A DNA stretch of 42,713 nucleotides from Pseudomonas sp. SDI (GCF_003105155.1 NZ_QETK01000039.1:1-42713), one strand, 5' to 3'; shown: positions 1 to 8,039, numbered from the stretch's first letter. The notes: generated by a model from the letters alone, not told the origin. Numbers and translations are program-made.

Positions 1-7
1 TCCTCCC

Positions 8-2011
8 ATGCAAAGAATCCTCGGCGCCACCCTACTGGCCTGCCTGCCGTTCAGCCTCCAGGCCCACACCCTCGGTCACAGCCCCGCCCCGCAACCTGCC
101 GCGTTCACCCCGGCCGCGGCCTCCAGCAGCCTGCTCGACCTGCTGCAAAAATGCGTCAGCAGCCAGGACACGCAACCGGCCCAACGACTCTCCGGCCTGG
201 GCGGCAGCCGCTACGCGCTGGTAGCCATGAATGAGCCCGAGCAGGTCGAGGCCTTCTACAGCCAAGGCATGGCCCTGCAATACGGTTTCAACTTCTCCGA
301 AGCGATTCGCGCCTTCTACCAGGCTAGCCGCTTCGACGAAGGCTCGGCCATGCCGTACTGGGGCATCGCCCTATCGGCCAACTCGAACATCAACAGCGTC
401 GCCACCCCGGCGTGCGACACCCTCGCCTACCGCGCGGCCAGCATCGCCCTCGACAACGCCAGCAAACGCCTCGACGACCCGGCCGCCAACCAGCGTTTCA
501 GCAAGAGCCAACTGCAACGCGAGGTGGATTACGCCAAGGCCTTTCTGACCTTGTACCAGGGCGAAACCGGCAAGCTCGGCTTGTCCGCGGCAAACAACGA
601 GCGCTACGCCAAGGCAATGAAAGTCCTGGCCGACACCTACACGGACGATCTTGACGCCGCCACGCTGTACGCCGACGCCCTGCTCAACATCAGCCCGTGG
701 AAATGGTGGGAAGGCAGCGAGGCCACCAGTGACGCGGTCAAGCCGACGCCGGCCGCCTACGAGGCGCTGCAGGTGCTCAATCGCGTGCTCGGCCAGGACA
801 AGCAGCACACCGGGGCCAACCACTTCTACATCCACGCCATCGAAGAATCGCCGTTCCCCGACAGCGGCATGCCGATGGCCGAGCGTTTCCGCGATCAGAA
901 CCCGGCCATCGGCCACCTGATCCACATGGCTTCGCACATCTATCAGCGCACCGGCAACAATGCCCTGGCCAGCGCGGCGAACTATTCGGCGGTGTCGGTG
1001 GACCGTGCCTATGCCCACCAGGTGCAGCCACAGAGCCCCTACCCGCTGCACTACCTCGGGCACAACATCCACTTCCTGACCTGGACCCTGTCCATCGAAG
1101 GCCGGCGCAACGAAACCCTGAACATGGCCGAGGAACTGGTAGAAAACACCACCCGCTACGCGGCGCTGGACTTCCTCTGCCAGCAATACCCGCAGGAAAT
1201 CGCCACCAAGTCGGACTACTTCTACGCGGTGCCGTACTACTTTGCCGTACGCATGCAGGACTGGGACGCGCTGGCGCGGATCGAGCCGAAGATCCACGAC
1301 GGGCTGGCGCAGATCAACCAGACCTGCGAACAGGCGAGCAAGGCCAAGGGGCTTGAGTGGACGAAACTGGACATGCCCTACACGCGAATCATGGCCGCCT
1401 ATGCCAAAGCCTACCAACAGCTGGCCGCGGGTGGGCTGAGCAGCGCAGCGGCGGTGGATGCGCTGAATGGCTACTGGCAACAGGTCGACGGCGTGCTGGC
1501 CGAACGCAAGACGGAACTGATGTATGGCAGCAACAAGGCGCTGGAGCTGCTGCGTATCGCCAACCTGATCCTGTTCAACAAGGCTCAGGATGCGACGGCC
1601 GCGAAGCTGGTGCTGGCCGAGGTGCAGAGCGCCAGTGCGAAGTTGCTGGGGGCTGGCAAGGGCAAAGTGCTGGCCGATGACCTCAAGGCGTTGAACGGCG
1701 ATAATCCGGCGCAGGTGCTGGCGGCCTGGACCCAGGCCGTTGCGGTGCAGGACGGCCTGAATTACAACGAGCCACCGGACTGGTATTACACGCTGCGTGA
1801 GTCGCTGGGCTATGCCTACCTGGCGCAGGGCATGCCGGCGCAGGCCGAGCGGGTGTTCACCCAGGACCTGAGCGAGAACCGCTTGAGCGGGCGGTCGTTG
1901 AACGGGTTGAAGCTGAGCCTGCAACAGCAACCGGGCAAAAGCGTGCCGGCGCGGGTGGAGCAAGCGCTACAGGTGGCGTGGCGCAATGCGACGGTAAGTC
2001 CTGGGCCTTGA
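8..2011 (+). CDS. Secreted TPR-type hypothetical protein
   Basis: A 667-residue protein that starts with a clear Sec signal peptide (residues 1-19, hydrophobic LLACLPFSLQA, likely cut after QAH or nearby), so it should act in the periplasm or outside. The rest is alpha-helical with TPR-like helix pairs: an early one around AFYSQGMALQYGFNFSEAI and another near the C-terminus (YLAQGMPAQAERVFTQDL). A His-rich segment with HFYIHAIEESPFP and, near residue 302, HLIHMASHIYQRTG is typical of a family of large bacterial TPR proteins without a known function. The ATG lies 7 bases from the window edge, so no ribosome site can be seen and an upstream start cannot be excluded. It ends just before a perfect palindrome that probably stops transcription. 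The function is unknown. Confidence 0.85.
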   Translation: MQRILGATLLACLPFSLQAHTLGHSPAPQPAAFTPAAASSSLLDLLQKCVSSQDTQPAQRLSGLGGSRYALVAMNEPEQVEAFYSQGMALQYGFNFSEAIRAFYQASRFDEGSAMPYWGIALSANSNINSVATPACDTLAYRAASIALDNASKRLDDPAANQRFSKSQLQREVDYAKAFLTLYQGETGKLGLSAANNERYAKAMKVLADTYTDDLDAATLYADALLNISPWKWWEGSEATSDAVKPTPAAYEALQVLNRVLGQDKQHTGANHFYIHAIEESPFPDSGMPMAERFRDQNPAIGHLIHMASHIYQRTGNNALASAANYSAVSVDRAYAHQVQPQSPYPLHYLGHNIHFLTWTLSIEGRRNETLNMAEELVENTTRYAALDFLCQQYPQEIATKSDYFYAVPYYFAVRMQDWDALARIEPKIHDGLAQINQTCEQASKAKGLEWTKLDMPYTRIMAAYAKAYQQLAAGGLSSAAAVDALNGYWQQVDGVLAERKTELMYGSNKALELLRIANLILFNKAQDATAAKLVLAEVQSASAKLLGAGKGKVLADDLKALNGDNPAQVLAAWTQAVAVQDGLNYNEPPDWYYTLRESLGYAYLAQGMPAQAERVFTQDLSENRLSGRSLNGLKLSLQQQPGKSVPARVEQALQVAWRNATVSPGP

Positions 2012-2025
2012 ATTAAGAGGTCAGC

Positions 2026-2058
2026 CCTCATCGCGGGACGACTCGTCCCGCGATGAGG
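2026..2058. terminator. Perfect 16-bp palindrome, terminator or REP half
   Basis: CCTCATCGCGGGACGA and its exact reverse complement are separated by a single base. It lies between the converging ends of the TPR gene and the methyltransferase gene. The core resembles the GCGGG/CCCGC core of Pseudomonas REP elements. No T-run follows on either strand, so it may act as a bidirectional stop or mRNA end protector rather than a classical intrinsic terminator. Confidence 0.6.
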
Positions 2059-2064
2059 CCGCAG

Positions 2065-2886
2065 CTACCGCTTCACTGCTTGCAGGGTATAGCTCAGCGG
2101 CAAGCGCCAGCGGTCCTTGCCCAGTTGCCATTCGCCGTCCGCATTCAGGCTCATCTGCCCGGGCAATGCCTCCCACGGCAGGCTGTCATGCTCGACCAGC
2201 GCGGTCAGTTGCATACCCTGCCCGAGCAAGGCACTGATCACCTCGCCAAGCCCATGGTTCCACTCGTGGGTCACCCTTTCGCGCAGGGGCCGGTCGGTTT
2301 CCACGTAGGTCTGGTCGCTCACCCAGACCGTCGGCTCAACGCGTTCGAAATAGGGATACTCGACCACCAGCCGATCGCGATGGTCCTCATTGATCGCCAG
2401 CAACATCGGGTGCCCTTCGCGCAGGAACAGCCATCCGCCCGGCTTGAGCAGAGCGGCCACGGCCTGCGCCCAGCGCTCGATGCTCGGCAGCCAGATCAGC
2501 GCACCGATGCCGGTGTAGACAAAATCGAACGACGCCGGCGCAAGTACTTCGCTGGCGCGGTACACGTCCGCTTCGACATAATCGATGGCGCTGCCGCAAG
2601 CTTGCGCCAGGGCGCGCGCCTGAGCCAGCGAGGCCGGGGAAAAATCCAGCCCGCTCATCTGCGCGCCGAGACGGGCCAGCGACAGCGTGTCGGTACCGAT
2701 ATGGCATTGCAGGTGCACCCCGCGCAACCCGGCGAGGCCACCCAGGCGCGGCAGGTCGAAGCGCACGACATTGCTGAGGTGGGTCGGGTCGCGCAGGAAG
2801 GCGGCGGTGTCGTAACCGCTAGAGCTCGCGTGCAACGGCGCGCGCTCGTCCCAGCAGGCCTTGTTCAGGGATAGCGAGTCGTCCAT
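2065..2886 (-). CDS. Class I SAM-dependent methyltransferase
   Basis: A 273-residue Rossmann-fold methyltransferase of the Methyltransf_25/11 kind. Motif I is a variant glycine loop, LQCHIGTDTLSLARLGAQ, near residues 57-75, followed by the acidic SGLDFSP strand end that should bind the ribose of SAM. An ADVYRAS motif and the later LLKPGGWLFLREGHP post-motif fit the family. The substrate cannot be read from sequence; close relatives are annotated only as class I methyltransferases. I chose the ATG at 2886 because GGAG sits 8 bases upstream on the minus strand and the protein then begins MDDSLSLNKACWDERAP, the usual start of this family; a longer frame upstream runs through a REP-like palindrome and is unlikely. 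It is convergent with the TPR gene. Confidence 0.85.
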   Translation of the reverse strand: MDDSLSLNKACWDERAPLHASSSGYDTAAFLRDPTHLSNVVRFDLPRLGGLAGLRGVHLQCHIGTDTLSLARLGAQMSGLDFSPASLAQARALAQACGSAIDYVEADVYRASEVLAPASFDFVYTGIGALIWLPSIERWAQAVAALLKPGGWLFLREGHPMLLAINEDHRDRLVVEYPYFERVEPTVWVSDQTYVETDRPLRERVTHEWNHGLGEVISALLGQGMQLTALVEHDSLPWEALPGQMSLNADGEWQLGKDRWRLPLSYTLQAVKR

Positions 2887-2920
2887 GTTGAAACTCCGTG
2901 ATGGATTAGCAAGGCTGTGC

Positions 2921-2948
2921 CTGGCATCGCGGGACAAGCCCGCAATGG
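2921..2948. repeat. REP-like palindrome
   Basis: A GCGGG-acaag-CCCGC hairpin at 2929-2943 with flanking GCAT/ATGG arms, typical of intergenic REP sequences in P. putida-group genomes. It lies between the methyltransferase start and the decarboxylase remnant. Confidence 0.55.
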
Positions 2949-2950
2949 GC

Positions 2951-3142
2951 TTACTGCCGAACCACCGCCTGCAACCGCTCCCACAGCCGTTGCACATGCT
3001 CGCGTTCGGTCGGCAATGCCCCCACCGATATACGCACCATCCAGCGCCCCTGCAAGGTGGCCGGGGTCACATAGGCCAGGCCCGAGGCAATCGCGCCGAT
3101 GGCCGGCAGCGGGTCGATGGCCGTGGTGGCGGTGGTGCCGCT
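2951..3142 (-). pseudogene. C-terminal remnant of a PLP-dependent decarboxylase
   Basis: The last ~63 codons read SGLAYVTPATLQGRWMVR, then ISVGALPTEREHVQRLWERL, which is the conserved C-terminal end of group II pyridoxal-phosphate decarboxylases (the aromatic-L-amino-acid/DOPA decarboxylase type, usual length about 470 residues). Upstream in the frame the sequence turns into low-complexity Ala/Arg-rich translation with no family match, because it runs antisense to the neighbouring LysR remnant. The PLP lysine and the rest of the enzyme are gone. It ends at the TAA or TGA position next to a REP. In related pseudomonads a LysR gene commonly neighbours such a decarboxylase, and here a LysR remnant directly abuts it, so the two look like the residue of one deleted locus. 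Confidence 0.65.
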
Positions 3143-3192
3143 GAGTCTAGGCCTTGCTGGCGCGGCGAAGAACGTCGCCGGGCGCATAGCTG

Positions 3193-3672
3193 TTATGGCG
3201 AATCCGCATAGCTGGCGTGCACGCCGAACTGCGATTGCTGCCACAACTCGAACACCAGCGCGCGCAACCAACGGTGCTCGGCCGAGGCCTGCAAGCGCTG
3301 GTGCCAGACCACCCAGTAGCGCTGGGTGTGTTCGACGAACGCCAGCGGCCACCAGGTCAGCGGGTGCAGGCGGCTGAGCTGGCGGGCGATGTGCTCGGGC
3401 ACGGTGGCCATCTGCTGGCTGCTGCACAGCACCTGCACCGCGGCACTGAAGAACGGCACTTGCAGGCTGATGCGCCGGGCCTGGCCCTGGGCGCGCAGGT
3501 GCTGGTGGACCAGCAGCGGGTCGTCGAAGGCGCTGCGCATGTGCGCCAGCTGCCGACTGAGCACGGATTGGCTGCTGCCCAGCCGCTCGGCGGCGTGGCT
3601 AAGGTTTTTCAACTGCAGCAGGGTGTCCAACGCGTGCAGGTGGCTAGACTCAGCGAGGCGAAGGTGGGGTTC
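3193..3672 (-). pseudogene. LysR regulator with large internal deletion
   Basis: The frame keeps two ends of a LysR-type regulator. The N-terminal helix-turn-helix is intact (LDTLLQLKNLSHAAERLG, then SSQSVLSRQLAHMRSAFDDP), and the C-terminus of the effector domain survives (AAVQVLCSSQQMATVPEHIA, later RYWVVWHQRLQASAEHRWLR). Between them the chain jumps from VHQHLRAQGQ to RRISLQVPFF, so roughly 150 of the usual ~300 residues are missing, yet the reading frame stays open to a stop at 3193. No convincing start codon or ribosome site precedes the HTH: the open frame continues upstream through a REP-like half-palindrome to the neighbouring LysR gene. It is most likely a decaying gene; a short DNA-binding protein without a sensor domain is less likely. 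Confidence 0.6.
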
Positions 3673-3737
3673 AAGGGCGGGGCTACGGCGCAAACGACGG
3701 GAGAGATCGTAGCATGCCTGTATCAGGGCCTTCCGTG

Positions 3738-3765
3738 GCAGCCGGCTCCCACAGAGATCGGCTGC
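3738..3765. repeat. REP-like half palindrome
   Basis: GCAGCC...GGCTGC arms enclose CGGCTCCCACAG, a fragment typical of Pseudomonas REP elements. It sits between the LysR remnant and the intact LysR gene. Confidence 0.45.
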
Positions 3766-3821
3766 AACAATGCGGGCAGTTGAGCATAGAATGCTCCCCT
3801 TCACCGCCCCAAGAGCCCCGC

Positions 3822-4685
3822 ATGGACATCGACCTCGCCCGCACCTTCCTGGAAATCGTCCGCAGTGGCAGCCTGGTCGCCGCCGCCCAGCGCCTGCACC
3901 TGACCCAGACCGCCATCAGCGCGCGGGTGCAGAAGCTCGAACAACAGCTCAATTGCCAGTTGTTCGTGCGCAGCCGCAATGGCGCCAGCCTGACCACCGA
4001 CGGCGAAGCCTTCGTGGTCTATGCCAACCAGCTGGTACAAACCTGGGAAGCCGCGCGCCGCGACCTGCCGCTGCCCGACGGCTGCCACCAGGTGCTGCAC
4101 ATCGGCGGCGAGATGAGCCTGTGCAACCCGCTGGTCTTGCACTGGGTCAGCGCCATCCGCGAACAGATCGCCAGCCACGCCGTGCGCAGCGAAGTCGGCG
4201 AAAGCGAAAGCCTGCTGCGCAAGCTGGAAAGCGGCGCGCTGGACGCCGTGCTGGTCTACCAGCCGAGCTACGCACCGGGGCTGCAAGTGGAGCAGTTGAT
4301 GGAAGAAAAGCTAATCCGCATCCGCCGCACCCACCAGCCGGAACCTTACGTGTACATCGACTGGGGCGACGTGTTCCGCCGCCAGCACGACGCCGCCCTG
4401 CCGGAGCTGGCACGCCCGGCGCTGAGCTTCAACCTCGGCCCGCTGGCCTTGCAGTACATCCTCGAGCATGGCGGCAGCGGCTACTTTCGCACCCGCGTGG
4501 TGCAGAGCTACCTGGACCGCGGGGTGCTGGAACGGGTGCCGCAGGCCCCCGAGTTCACCTACCCGACCTATCTGGTGTACGCCCGCGAGCGCAACTCGAC
4601 GGCGCTGCAACAGGCCTGCGGCCTGTTACGCCAGCTCGCGGCGGGCGACAGCGACTGGTCCCAACGCTGGGACCCGCTGGTCTAG
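3822..4685 (+). CDS. LysR-family transcriptional regulator
   Basis: A 287-residue LysR-type regulator. Residues 1-60 form the winged helix-turn-helix (TFLEIVRSGSLVAAAQRLHL, then TQTAISARVQKLEQQL), followed by a linker helix and a two-lobed periplasmic-binding-like effector domain starting near HQVLHIGGEMSL. The effector ligand is unknown. The ATG at 3822 gives the canonical family start MDIDLARTFLEIV. The upstream LysR remnant is divergent, so this gene may once have shared its promoter region with that locus. Its last 60 bases overlap the 3' end of the convergent HPP-CBS gene, so antisense transcription is possible. Confidence 0.88.
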   Translation: MDIDLARTFLEIVRSGSLVAAAQRLHLTQTAISARVQKLEQQLNCQLFVRSRNGASLTTDGEAFVVYANQLVQTWEAARRDLPLPDGCHQVLHIGGEMSLCNPLVLHWVSAIREQIASHAVRSEVGESESLLRKLESGALDAVLVYQPSYAPGLQVEQLMEEKLIRIRRTHQPEPYVYIDWGDVFRRQHDAALPELARPALSFNLGPLALQYILEHGGSGYFRTRVVQSYLDRGVLERVPQAPEFTYPTYLVYARERNSTALQQACGLLRQLAAGDSDWSQRWDPLV

Positions 4686-5822
4686 CGCGTCACCGGCACG
4701 CTGCAACAGGTGCCGCTGCAAGGCGGCAATCAGGTCGGTCTGGGTAATCACCCCCACCACCTGCCCCTGTTCCAGTACCGGCAGGCAATGCAGGCCCTGC
4801 TCGCACAGCAGCTGTACCAGTTCGCTGGCCGGCTGCTCGCTGCGCACGCTGATCACCCGCGGGCTCATCACCTGCGCCAGGCGCACCGGGCGGCGCCGGC
4901 CGAACAGCGCACGCCAGCTGAACCGCGCCCGGGCCATGGCCGGGCCGACCAGGTCGCTGAGGCTGACGATGCCCACCAGCCGCCGCTCGGCGTCGAGCAC
5001 CGGCAGGGTCTTCAGGCGATGGCGACTCAACAGTTCCCAGGCCTGTTCGAGCGAGTCCGTAGGCGCGGCAAACTGCACGTCGCGCGACATCACCTGGGCT
5101 GCGCTGATCCCGCCAAGGCTGCGCTGCAAGGCATGCCGTTCGGTAGCGAGGATGATCCGCTCAAGGTCGTCGCGGGTCACATCGACAAAACCGCCAACCT
5201 CTTCCAGGGCCTGGTCCAGATCGTCGCTGCGCAGGCCGACACGCTCGGCCAGCGGGGCGTCCTGGGTGTGATGGAGGTCTTTGCGCGGGGCGGCGATTTT
5301 CGGGTAGCGCACCCCCGTGAGACGGTTGTACACCACGGCCACCAGCAGCAGGCACAGGGCGTTGAGCAGAATCGGTTCGACCACCGCAACGCCCAGTTGA
5401 CTCAACGACGGATCGGCCAGGGCCAGGCTCACCGCCAGTGCCGCCCCCGGCGGGTGCAGGCAGCGCAACAGGCACATCAGCAAAATCACCGCGAGCAACG
5501 CCAGCACCACCACCAGCAGGCTCGGCCCGAACAGATGATGCAGGCCCAGCCCCACCGCCATCGCGCAGGCATAACTGCCGAGCAGCGGCCAGGGCTGCGA
5601 CAGCGCCCCCGAATGCACGCCGAACAGTAGCACCGCCGACGCCGCCAACGGTGCCATCAGGTGCAGGGCCACAGTGCTGCCGAACAGCACGCTGGTCAGG
5701 CCGCCGGCCAGCAACAGGCCCAACAAGGCGCCGAGGCCGGCACGCAGCCATTCTTTGGGGGGGATGTGCAGGGCAGCAGGGATGAAGCGATCAAGCCAGC
5801 GTTGTGGAGCACGGGTAGACAT
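4626..5822 (-). CDS. HPP family membrane protein with two CBS domains
   Basis: A 398-residue inner-membrane protein. Residues 25-170 hold an HPP domain with about five or six transmembrane helices and the signature CLHPPGAALAVSLALADP (His-Pro-Pro at 123-125). Two CBS domains follow at about 244-294 (AQVMSRDVQ to SLSDLV) and 318-370 (VMSPRVISV to TQTDLI). HPP proteins of cyanobacteria and plastids have been linked to nitrite transport; CBS pairs usually bind adenine nucleotides and gate the attached domain. I chose the ATG at 5822 (MSTRAPQRWLDRF) because an upstream in-frame start would translate through a terminator-like hairpin at 5858-5875. The ribosome site is weak. The 3' end overlaps the convergent LysR gene by 60 bases. 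The transported substrate is not known. Confidence 0.8.
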   Translation of the reverse strand: MSTRAPQRWLDRFIPAALHIPPKEWLRAGLGALLGLLLAGGLTSVLFGSTVALHLMAPLAASAVLLFGVHSGALSQPWPLLGSYACAMAVGLGLHHLFGPSLLVVVLALLAVILLMCLLRCLHPPGAALAVSLALADPSLSQLGVAVVEPILLNALCLLLVAVVYNRLTGVRYPKIAAPRKDLHHTQDAPLAERVGLRSDDLDQALEEVGGFVDVTRDDLERIILATERHALQRSLGGISAAQVMSRDVQFAAPTDSLEQAWELLSRHRLKTLPVLDAERRLVGIVSLSDLVGPAMARARFSWRALFGRRRPVRLAQVMSPRVISVRSEQPASELVQLLCEQGLHCLPVLEQGQVVGVITQTDLIAALQRHLLQRAGDALDQRVPALGPVAVARRELA

Positions 5823-5845
5823 GCGACGACCAGACACCTGAAATG

Positions 5846-5875
5846 AAGAAAAGAAGCCCGTCCAATAGCGGACGG
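5846..5875 (-). promoter_or_regulatory. Terminator-like hairpin in the HPP-CBS leader
   Basis: On the minus strand CCGTCC-gctatt-GGACGG is followed by GCTTCTTTTCTTC. That is a stable GC stem with a T-rich tail about 36 bases before the HPP-CBS start codon. It could be a leader attenuator, or simply a terminator for transcription arriving from upstream. Confidence 0.4.
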
Positions 5876-5983
5876 ACCTTGTATCGCGAGGGCGCAATAC
5901 AGAATTGTTCCTTCCTTGGAGATGGAACCCGGAAGGTTCACCTGCGCCGCAGTCTGCAGAAAATTCCGGCCGCGCTCCAACGG

Positions 5984-6008
5984 AAAGAATTGCAGGATGG
6001 CTGCAATT
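5984..6008 (-). terminator. Terminator of the ECF sigma operon
   Basis: AATTGCAG-ccatc-CTGCAATT forms a perfect 8-bp stem followed on the minus strand by CTTT. It lies 21 bases after the anti-sigma stop codon. Confidence 0.55.
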
Positions 6009-6028
6009 ATTTTGCAGTGTGACCTACT

Positions 6029-6742
6029 TCAAATCACCTTTACCGCGCGCCCGATAAACTGGATCGGCCCACTCGGCTTGCCGGTAGCCGAGCCGCCACG
6101 GCCTTCGAGGGTCAGCTCGAACAGCTGGTTCGGTTCCAGTGGCGGCAGACGGTCGAGCGGCACCTTGAGGGTCTGCCCCGGCTTGACCAGACCCAGCGAC
6201 ACCGGCCCCTGCCAGTCGGCGCCCTTGGTCCAGAATTGCAGGGCCTTGTCTTCCGGCACTTGGGCGACCCCCAACGGGATCAACTGGATACTCTGCCGGT
6301 CGTTGGCCTGGATCACCCAGCCGGGGGCACTGTCCTGGGGTGCGACCAGCACCACCAGATAGCTCGGCGGCGGCGCTTCGCGGGTCAGCAGCAAGCTGGC
6401 CAGCACCACACTCGCCGCCAGCCCTGCGGCACTCAGCCCACGCCATAGGCCCAGCCAGTTCCACCAGCCGGTGGTGGCCGGCGCGGGGGGCGCTGCCTGC
6501 AATTCGCCAAGGCTGCGTTCGATACGCGGCCAGAGTGCCGGCGGTGGCGTGTGCGGTGCCGCCAGTTCGCTCAGCGGTTGCAAGCGCTGCTCCCAGGCAT
6601 CGACCGCTGCGCGCAACTCGGCGTCATGGTGCAGGCGCTGCTCGACCTCGCTGCGCAAGCCTGCCGTCAGCGTGCCGAGCACATATTCGGCGGCGAGCGC
6701 GTCGAGTTCGTCCTGCGTGTCGTTGTCCGAGTCGTCGTTCAT
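6029..6742 (-). CDS. Anti-sigma factor, RskA type
   Basis: A 237-residue inner-membrane anti-sigma factor. The cytoplasmic N-terminus (residues 1-75) carries the anti-sigma fold with LDALAAEYVLGTLTAGLRSE and ELRAAVDAWEQRLQPL, as in RskA/ChrR-like proteins, without a HxxxCxxC zinc motif. One transmembrane helix follows (GLSAAGLAASVVLASLLL, about residues 105-123). The periplasmic C-terminal RskA domain spans about 125-237 (APGWVIQANDRQSIQL, LQFWTKG). It should hold the sigma factor encoded just upstream until an envelope or redox signal releases it. The start codon overlaps the sigma stop by 4 bases (ATGA), so the pair is translationally coupled. Confidence 0.88.
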   Translation of the reverse strand: MNDDSDNDTQDELDALAAEYVLGTLTAGLRSEVEQRLHHDAELRAAVDAWEQRLQPLSELAAPHTPPPALWPRIERSLGELQAAPPAPATTGWWNWLGLWRGLSAAGLAASVVLASLLLTREAPPPSYLVVLVAPQDSAPGWVIQANDRQSIQLIPLGVAQVPEDKALQFWTKGADWQGPVSLGLVKPGQTLKVPLDRLPPLEPNQLFELTLEGRGGSATGKPSGPIQFIGRAVKVI

Positions 6743-7281
6743 CCCATGCACTCCCGCAAGGCAGCCAGGCTGCGTTTGACCCAGGCCTTCACCGTGCCCA
6801 GCGGCGCACCGAGCTTGAGGGCGATCTCGGCGTGGGAAAAGCCGTCGACATAGGCGTGCATGATGCAGGCGCGTCGCGCTGGCGGCAGTTGATCCAGGCA
6901 CAAGTGAATGCGCGCCGATTGCAGGCTGACGTCCGACGCCAGGTCGAGCAGGTCCGCGGCGGGAATCTCCTCGAGCGCACCGCCCTGCACTTCCCGCTGA
7001 CGGTTGCGCAGGTGATTCAGCGCCAGGTGCCGGGTAACGCTGTAGATCCAGCCGCGAGCACTGCCGCGACTGGGCTCGAAACTGCCGGCGGCGCTCCAGA
7101 TGCGCAGGAAAGCGTCATGCAGCAGGTCCTCGGCCAGGGCCGGCTCGCGCACCAGGCGCAGCAGCACGCCGAGCAGGCGCGCACTCTCCTGCCGATACAG
7201 GCTTTGCAAGGCCAGGCGTTCGCCACGGGCGCAGGCGGCCAGGGTTGCTTCGTAGTCGAAGGGGCACTCGAGTAGCGTCAC
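6739..7281 (-). CDS. ECF-type RNA polymerase sigma factor
   Basis: A sigma-70 family ECF factor of about 180 residues. Region 2 includes ALQSLYRQESARLLGVLLRL, LAEDLLHDAFLRIWSAAGSF and RGWIYSVTRHLALNHLR. Region 4 includes LDQLPPARRACIMHAYVDGF and the HTH HAEIALKLGAPLGTVKAWVK. It resembles SigK-type ECFs paired with RskA anti-sigmas. The start is uncertain: I prefer the GTG at 7281 (VTLLECPFDYEA), since a longer ATG start at 7338 would be translated through the 7308-7331 hairpin. Neither has a strong ribosome site. It overlaps the anti-sigma gene by 4 bases. The DUF3455 gene upstream on the same strand may belong to its regulon. Confidence 0.88.
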   Translation of the reverse strand: MTLLECPFDYEATLAACARGERLALQSLYRQESARLLGVLLRLVREPALAEDLLHDAFLRIWSAAGSFEPSRGSARGWIYSVTRHLALNHLRNRQREVQGGALEEIPAADLLDLASDVSLQSARIHLCLDQLPPARRACIMHAYVDGFSHAEIALKLGAPLGTVKAWVKRSLAALRECMG

Positions 7282-7307
7282 CAAGGTCTGCCGTCCGCCG
7301 TAATTGT

Positions 7308-7331
7308 GGCCCCCGCTGACTCGCGGGGGCC
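7308..7331 (-). terminator. GC-rich hairpin after the DUF3455 gene
   Basis: GGCCCCCGC and GCGGGGGCC form a perfect 9-bp stem around TGACTC. It lies between the DUF3455 stop and the sigma-factor start on the minus strand. No clear T-run follows, so termination may be partial and let some transcript continue into the sigma gene. Confidence 0.5.
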
Positions 7332-7363
7332 TGCGCATAGCAGCGTAGCCGAGTTTGCCCAGG

Positions 7364-7891
7364 CTAGTTGGCAGCCCAGAAAATGTAGTCGGCCTGGTAC
7401 TTCACCACTGCCTTCGCGCCCTTGTTGGCGGCCGTACAGGCGCTGCTCGGCGCTACCCCGCCTTTAAGCGCGACACGCTGGATATAGGTGACTCCAGTCA
7501 TCGCGCCCTTGCCTTCGGCCGGGTTGGCCTTGACCAGTTGATACGGCAAGTTGCCCGGGCTCGATGGCGCCACGGCCAGTTGGGTGCCAGTAACCTTCGA
7601 GCCATCGGCGGCTTGCCAGGTAGCGGGTGGGCCGAAGTAGCTGCCAATGGCCTTGCCGCTGCGGTCGTTGAGCACGGCCTTGGGACCGACGAAGGTCCAT
7701 TCGGTCTGCCCGGCCATGTCAGCCTTGTCGCGGCACTCATAGGTGATTTCGCCGACACCGACGGTTTCCAGGGCCACCTTGTGGCCATCAGGCACCTTGA
7801 TGCTGTCCGGTACACTGGCGGCATGGGCGGCAGGCAGGGCCAGCAACAGGCAGCTGGCGGCGAGGCTGGTAAGCAGGTGATGGGCGATCAT
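7364..7891 (-). CDS. Secreted DUF3455 protein
   Basis: A 175-residue protein with a Sec signal peptide (MIAHHLLTSLAASCLLLALPAAHA, cut after AHA). The mature part is a DUF3455 domain, recognised from VPDGHKVALETVGVGEITYE, WTFVGPKAVLNDRSGKAIGSYF and a conserved pair of cysteines (YECRDK and SSACTAAN) that could form a disulfide. The biochemical role of the family is unknown. Two in-frame ATGs lie 6 bases apart; I chose the second (7891) because the GGAG ribosome site is 8 bases from it and only 2 bases from the first. It is upstream of the ECF sigma/anti-sigma pair on the same strand, a common arrangement for a sigma target gene. Confidence 0.8.
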   Translation of the reverse strand: MIAHHLLTSLAASCLLLALPAAHAASVPDSIKVPDGHKVALETVGVGEITYECRDKADMAGQTEWTFVGPKAVLNDRSGKAIGSYFGPPATWQAADGSKVTGTQLAVAPSSPGNLPYQLVKANPAEGKGAMTGVTYIQRVALKGGVAPSSACTAANKGAKAVVKYQADYIFWAAN

Positions 7892-7950
7892 CGTCATCTC
7901 TCCACAGGGCTAGGGTCAGCGGCAATAGCGCCACTGCCACTACTACCCGT

Positions 7951-7977
7951 CAGGGGGGCAATTGGATGCAGGGGGGC
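7951..7977. promoter_or_regulatory. Direct repeat CAGGGGGGC x2
   Basis: CAGGGGGGC occurs at 7951-7959 and again at 7969-7977, 18 bases start to start, in the region shared by the divergent DUF3455 and RidA-like genes. Tandem 9-mers of this kind can be activator sites; no regulator is identified. A CTGCTA-ggtt-TAGCAG palindrome follows at 7988-8003. Confidence 0.3.
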
Positions 7978-8039
7978 GAAAATAAATCTGCTAGGTTTAG
8001 CAGCCCGGGCCCCAGCCCTTATTCAGTGCGAGTACCTGC

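Noticed and set aside
371..1963. A 530-codon open frame antisense to the TPR gene
   Set aside because: It mirrors the real gene, is rich in Arg/Val/Gly/Gln from GC-biased third positions and has no recognisable domain; a shadow frame.
4710..5630. A 306-codon plus-strand frame within the HPP-CBS gene
   Set aside because: It is antisense to clear HPP and CBS domains and has no ribosome site or domains.
7282..7338. An upstream ATG for the ECF sigma factor giving a 199-residue protein
   Set aside because: It would translate the hairpin at 7308-7331 and the added residues do not look like sigma region 1/2 sequence.
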